Source of the DNA: an uncultured bacterium
Lineage (GTDB): Bacteria > DUMJ01
DNA length: 64,000 nucleotides
Direction: 5' to 3'
NCBI GenBank assembly: GCA_937958695.1
Contig: CALGNK010000017.1
Span: 8,718 to 72,717 of the forward strand
Shown: positions 62,851 to 64,000 of the stretch, piece after piece
Position numbering within the stretch: the stretch's first letter is position 1
Layout of the letters: the number at the start of each line of letters is the position of its first letter
Program-made: the position numbers and the translations under genes
Notes under the pieces: generated by a model
What the model was told of the DNA's origin: nothing
What the model saw: only the letters and a program-made list of their open reading frames with translations
The model's database searches: none

Positions 62851-62879
62851 TTGAATCTGTCTATATTGTGATTTATAAT
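62851..62879 (+). promoter_or_regulatory. Promoter of the 6-phosphogluconate dehydrogenase gene
   Basis: TTGAAT (62851-62856), a 17-base spacer and TATAAT (62874-62879). Its -35 is six bases from the -35 of the divergent promoter; together they form TTCAAA-ATAG-TTTGAA. Confidence 0.75.
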
Positions 62880-62914
62880 CTAAATCTAGTAATCTAAAAA
62901 TTAGGGGTGAGCTT

Positions 62915-63820
62915 ATGGAGATATTAATAATAGGATTAGGAAGGATGGGAGCAAATATTGCAAGAAGACTAAATAAGGGAGGGCATAAGGTATTTGCCTA
63001 TAATAGGACTCAAGAGAAGACTAAAGAAATAGAGAAGGAAGGAATAATAGGGGTATATTCTCTAGAAGAGATACCGAATATACTATTACCTCCAAGGGTG
63101 GTCTGGGTAATGTTACCAGCTGGTGAACCTACTGAAGAAATGATAGAGACGCTAACCAAGATACTCTCTCCAAACGATATTATTATAGACGGAGCAAACT
63201 CAAATTATAAAGATACAATAAGACGAGCTTCTATATTAAAAGAGAAGGGCTTCAGATTTATAGATGTAGGAACTAGCGGAGGTATTTGGGGATTAACAGA
63301 AGGTTATAGTCTTATGATAGGTGGAGACAGAGAAACAGTAGAGTACCTTAGACCCATATTCGAGACCTTAGCCCCTTCTCCCAATACAGGATGGGGCCAT
63401 GTAGGTCCAAATGGAGCAGGACATTTTGTAAAGATGGTACACAACGGAATAGAATACGGTATGATGGAATCTCTTGCAGAAGGTTTCGAAATCCTTAAGA
63501 ATAAAGAAGAATTCAAATTAGATCTAGCTCAGATAGCCCAAATATGGCGATTTGGAAGTGTTATAAGGTCCTGGTTATTAGACTTAACAGCTTTAGCCTT
63601 AGAAGAAGACCAAGAGTTAAAAGATATAAAAGACTATGTACCTGATTCAGGCGAAGGGAGATGGACAGTTATGGAATCTATAGAGTTAGGGGTGCCTGCA
63701 CCGGTTATAGCTATATCTCTTATGAATAGATTTTACTCACAACAAGAAGAAAGTTATTCAGCTAAGCTACTTTCTGCTATGAGAAACAAATTTGGAGGAC
63801 ATGAGGTAAAGAAAAAGTAG
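62915..63820 (+). CDS. gnd: 6-phosphogluconate dehydrogenase, decarboxylating (short NAD-type)
   Basis: A 301-residue enzyme converting 6-phosphogluconate to ribulose 5-phosphate and CO2. Rossmann motif GLGRMGANIA, the GANSNYKDT and DVGTSGGIWG substrate loops and the catalytic lysine in GHFVKMVHNGIEYG are present. It is the short (about 300-residue) form, usually NAD-dependent, rather than the 470-residue form. AGGGGTGA precedes the ATG. Confidence 0.94.
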   Translation: MEILIIGLGRMGANIARRLNKGGHKVFAYNRTQEKTKEIEKEGIIGVYSLEEIPNILLPPRVVWVMLPAGEPTEEMIETLTKILSPNDIIIDGANSNYKDTIRRASILKEKGFRFIDVGTSGGIWGLTEGYSLMIGGDRETVEYLRPIFETLAPSPNTGWGHVGPNGAGHFVKMVHNGIEYGMMESLAEGFEILKNKEEFKLDLAQIAQIWRFGSVIRSWLLDLTALALEEDQELKDIKDYVPDSGEGRWTVMESIELGVPAPVIAISLMNRFYSQQEESYSAKLLSAMRNKFGGHEVKKK

Positions 63821-63936
63821 TAGTGTTTGTAAGGCAAGTTGTAGTATATTCCGATATTTAGAAATTACTCATTTTGATCCTTGATGATCTTAAAAAGATG
63901 AAAAAATAACTCAACAATTGATAGCATAGTACCATC

Positions 63937-63969
63937 TTAGTCTCTTTCAAAATATTTAAAAGAGACTAA
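63937..63969. repeat. 11-base inverted repeat near right edge
   Basis: TTAGTCTCTTT (63937-63947) and AAAGAGACTAA (63959-63969) can form a perfect stem with an 11-base loop. No T tract follows on either strand. The remaining 180 bases after gnd contain no gene I can support. Confidence 0.5.
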
Positions 63970-64000
63970 CTACACTTCCCCATAGAATTCCTTAAAAATC

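Noticed and set aside
63821-64000. RNA gene or coding region at the right edge
   Set aside because: No tRNA cloverleaf elements, ribosome binding site or open frame of significance; only an inverted repeat without T tract.

Overview
The window is AT-rich, densely coded bacterial chromosome with no phage, transposon, CRISPR array, rRNA or tRNA that I could recognise, and no gene-free stretch longer than 300 bases. Strong AGGAGG-type ribosome binding sites, frequent ATGA/GTGA stop-start overlaps, TTG starts, MurT, rubrerythrin, three M42 aminopeptidases, an Ogg2-type glycosylase and family-5 solute-binding proteins suggest a low-GC anaerobic, probably thermophilic, Terrabacteria-like lineage. 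I cannot name the genus, and the lifestyle is an inference.

Region 1 (1-19.6 kb, all minus strand) reads as one very long polycistron transcribed right to left: MoxR ATPase, DUF58, a DUF4129 membrane protein, an FGGY sugar kinase and a beta-CASP-like metallo-hydrolase. It continues into an aspartate-family amino-acid operon (ilvE-type aminotransferase, lysA, hom, thrC, thrB, asd, lysC) with its own internal promoter. That operon ends in a tail of poorly understood genes: an ACT protein, a UPF0210 protein, a TIM-barrel isomerase, an ADP-ribosylglycohydrolase, a ketol-acid-reductoisomerase relative lacking two catalytic residues, and murT running off the left edge.

Region 2 (19.7-30.6 kb) holds a GuaB3-type protein with its own promoter and terminator, three tandem M42 peptidases, and a divergent ogg gene. 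Rubrerythrin plus a small rubredoxin-domain partner follow, ending in a classic terminator, then a DegT-type aminotransferase and two small proteins of unknown function. A minus-strand nucleoside-salvage set follows (purine nucleoside phosphorylase, pyrimidine nucleoside phosphorylase, and a half-size tRNA nucleotidyltransferase-family gene).

Region 3 (30.6-40.4 kb) starts at a divergent intergenic region with a 37-base tandem repeat carrying DnaA-box-like motifs. It continues as a plus-strand housekeeping operon (tdk, DUF1385, prfA, prmC, tsaC, rpiB, glyA), then a secreted phosphodiester-glycosidase-domain protein, a GAF protein and a secreted alpha/beta hydrolase.

Region 4 (40.4-50.2 kb) has a three-gene ABC-2 exporter behind a YqeY gene, a UDP-sugar dehydrogenase, and a thiamine-salvage operon (thiD-surE-thiM-thiE) controlled by a TPP riboswitch whose closing stem overlaps the thiD ribosome binding site. 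Divergently there is a cupin with a trans-sulfuration PLP enzyme.

Region 5 (50.3-59.8 kb) is the most distinctive accessory locus: two related solute-binding proteins in inverted orientation flank two alkaline-phosphatase-superfamily hydrolases annotated by similarity as sulfatases but with threonine at the nucleophile position, two MocA-type dehydrogenases and a TIM-barrel isomerase. It looks like an uptake and degradation pathway for an unidentified phosphorylated or otherwise esterified polyol or sugar, with transporter permeases encoded elsewhere. Region 6 (60-64 kb) has galT-galK, an OsmC-family protein and a short-form 6-phosphogluconate dehydrogenase.
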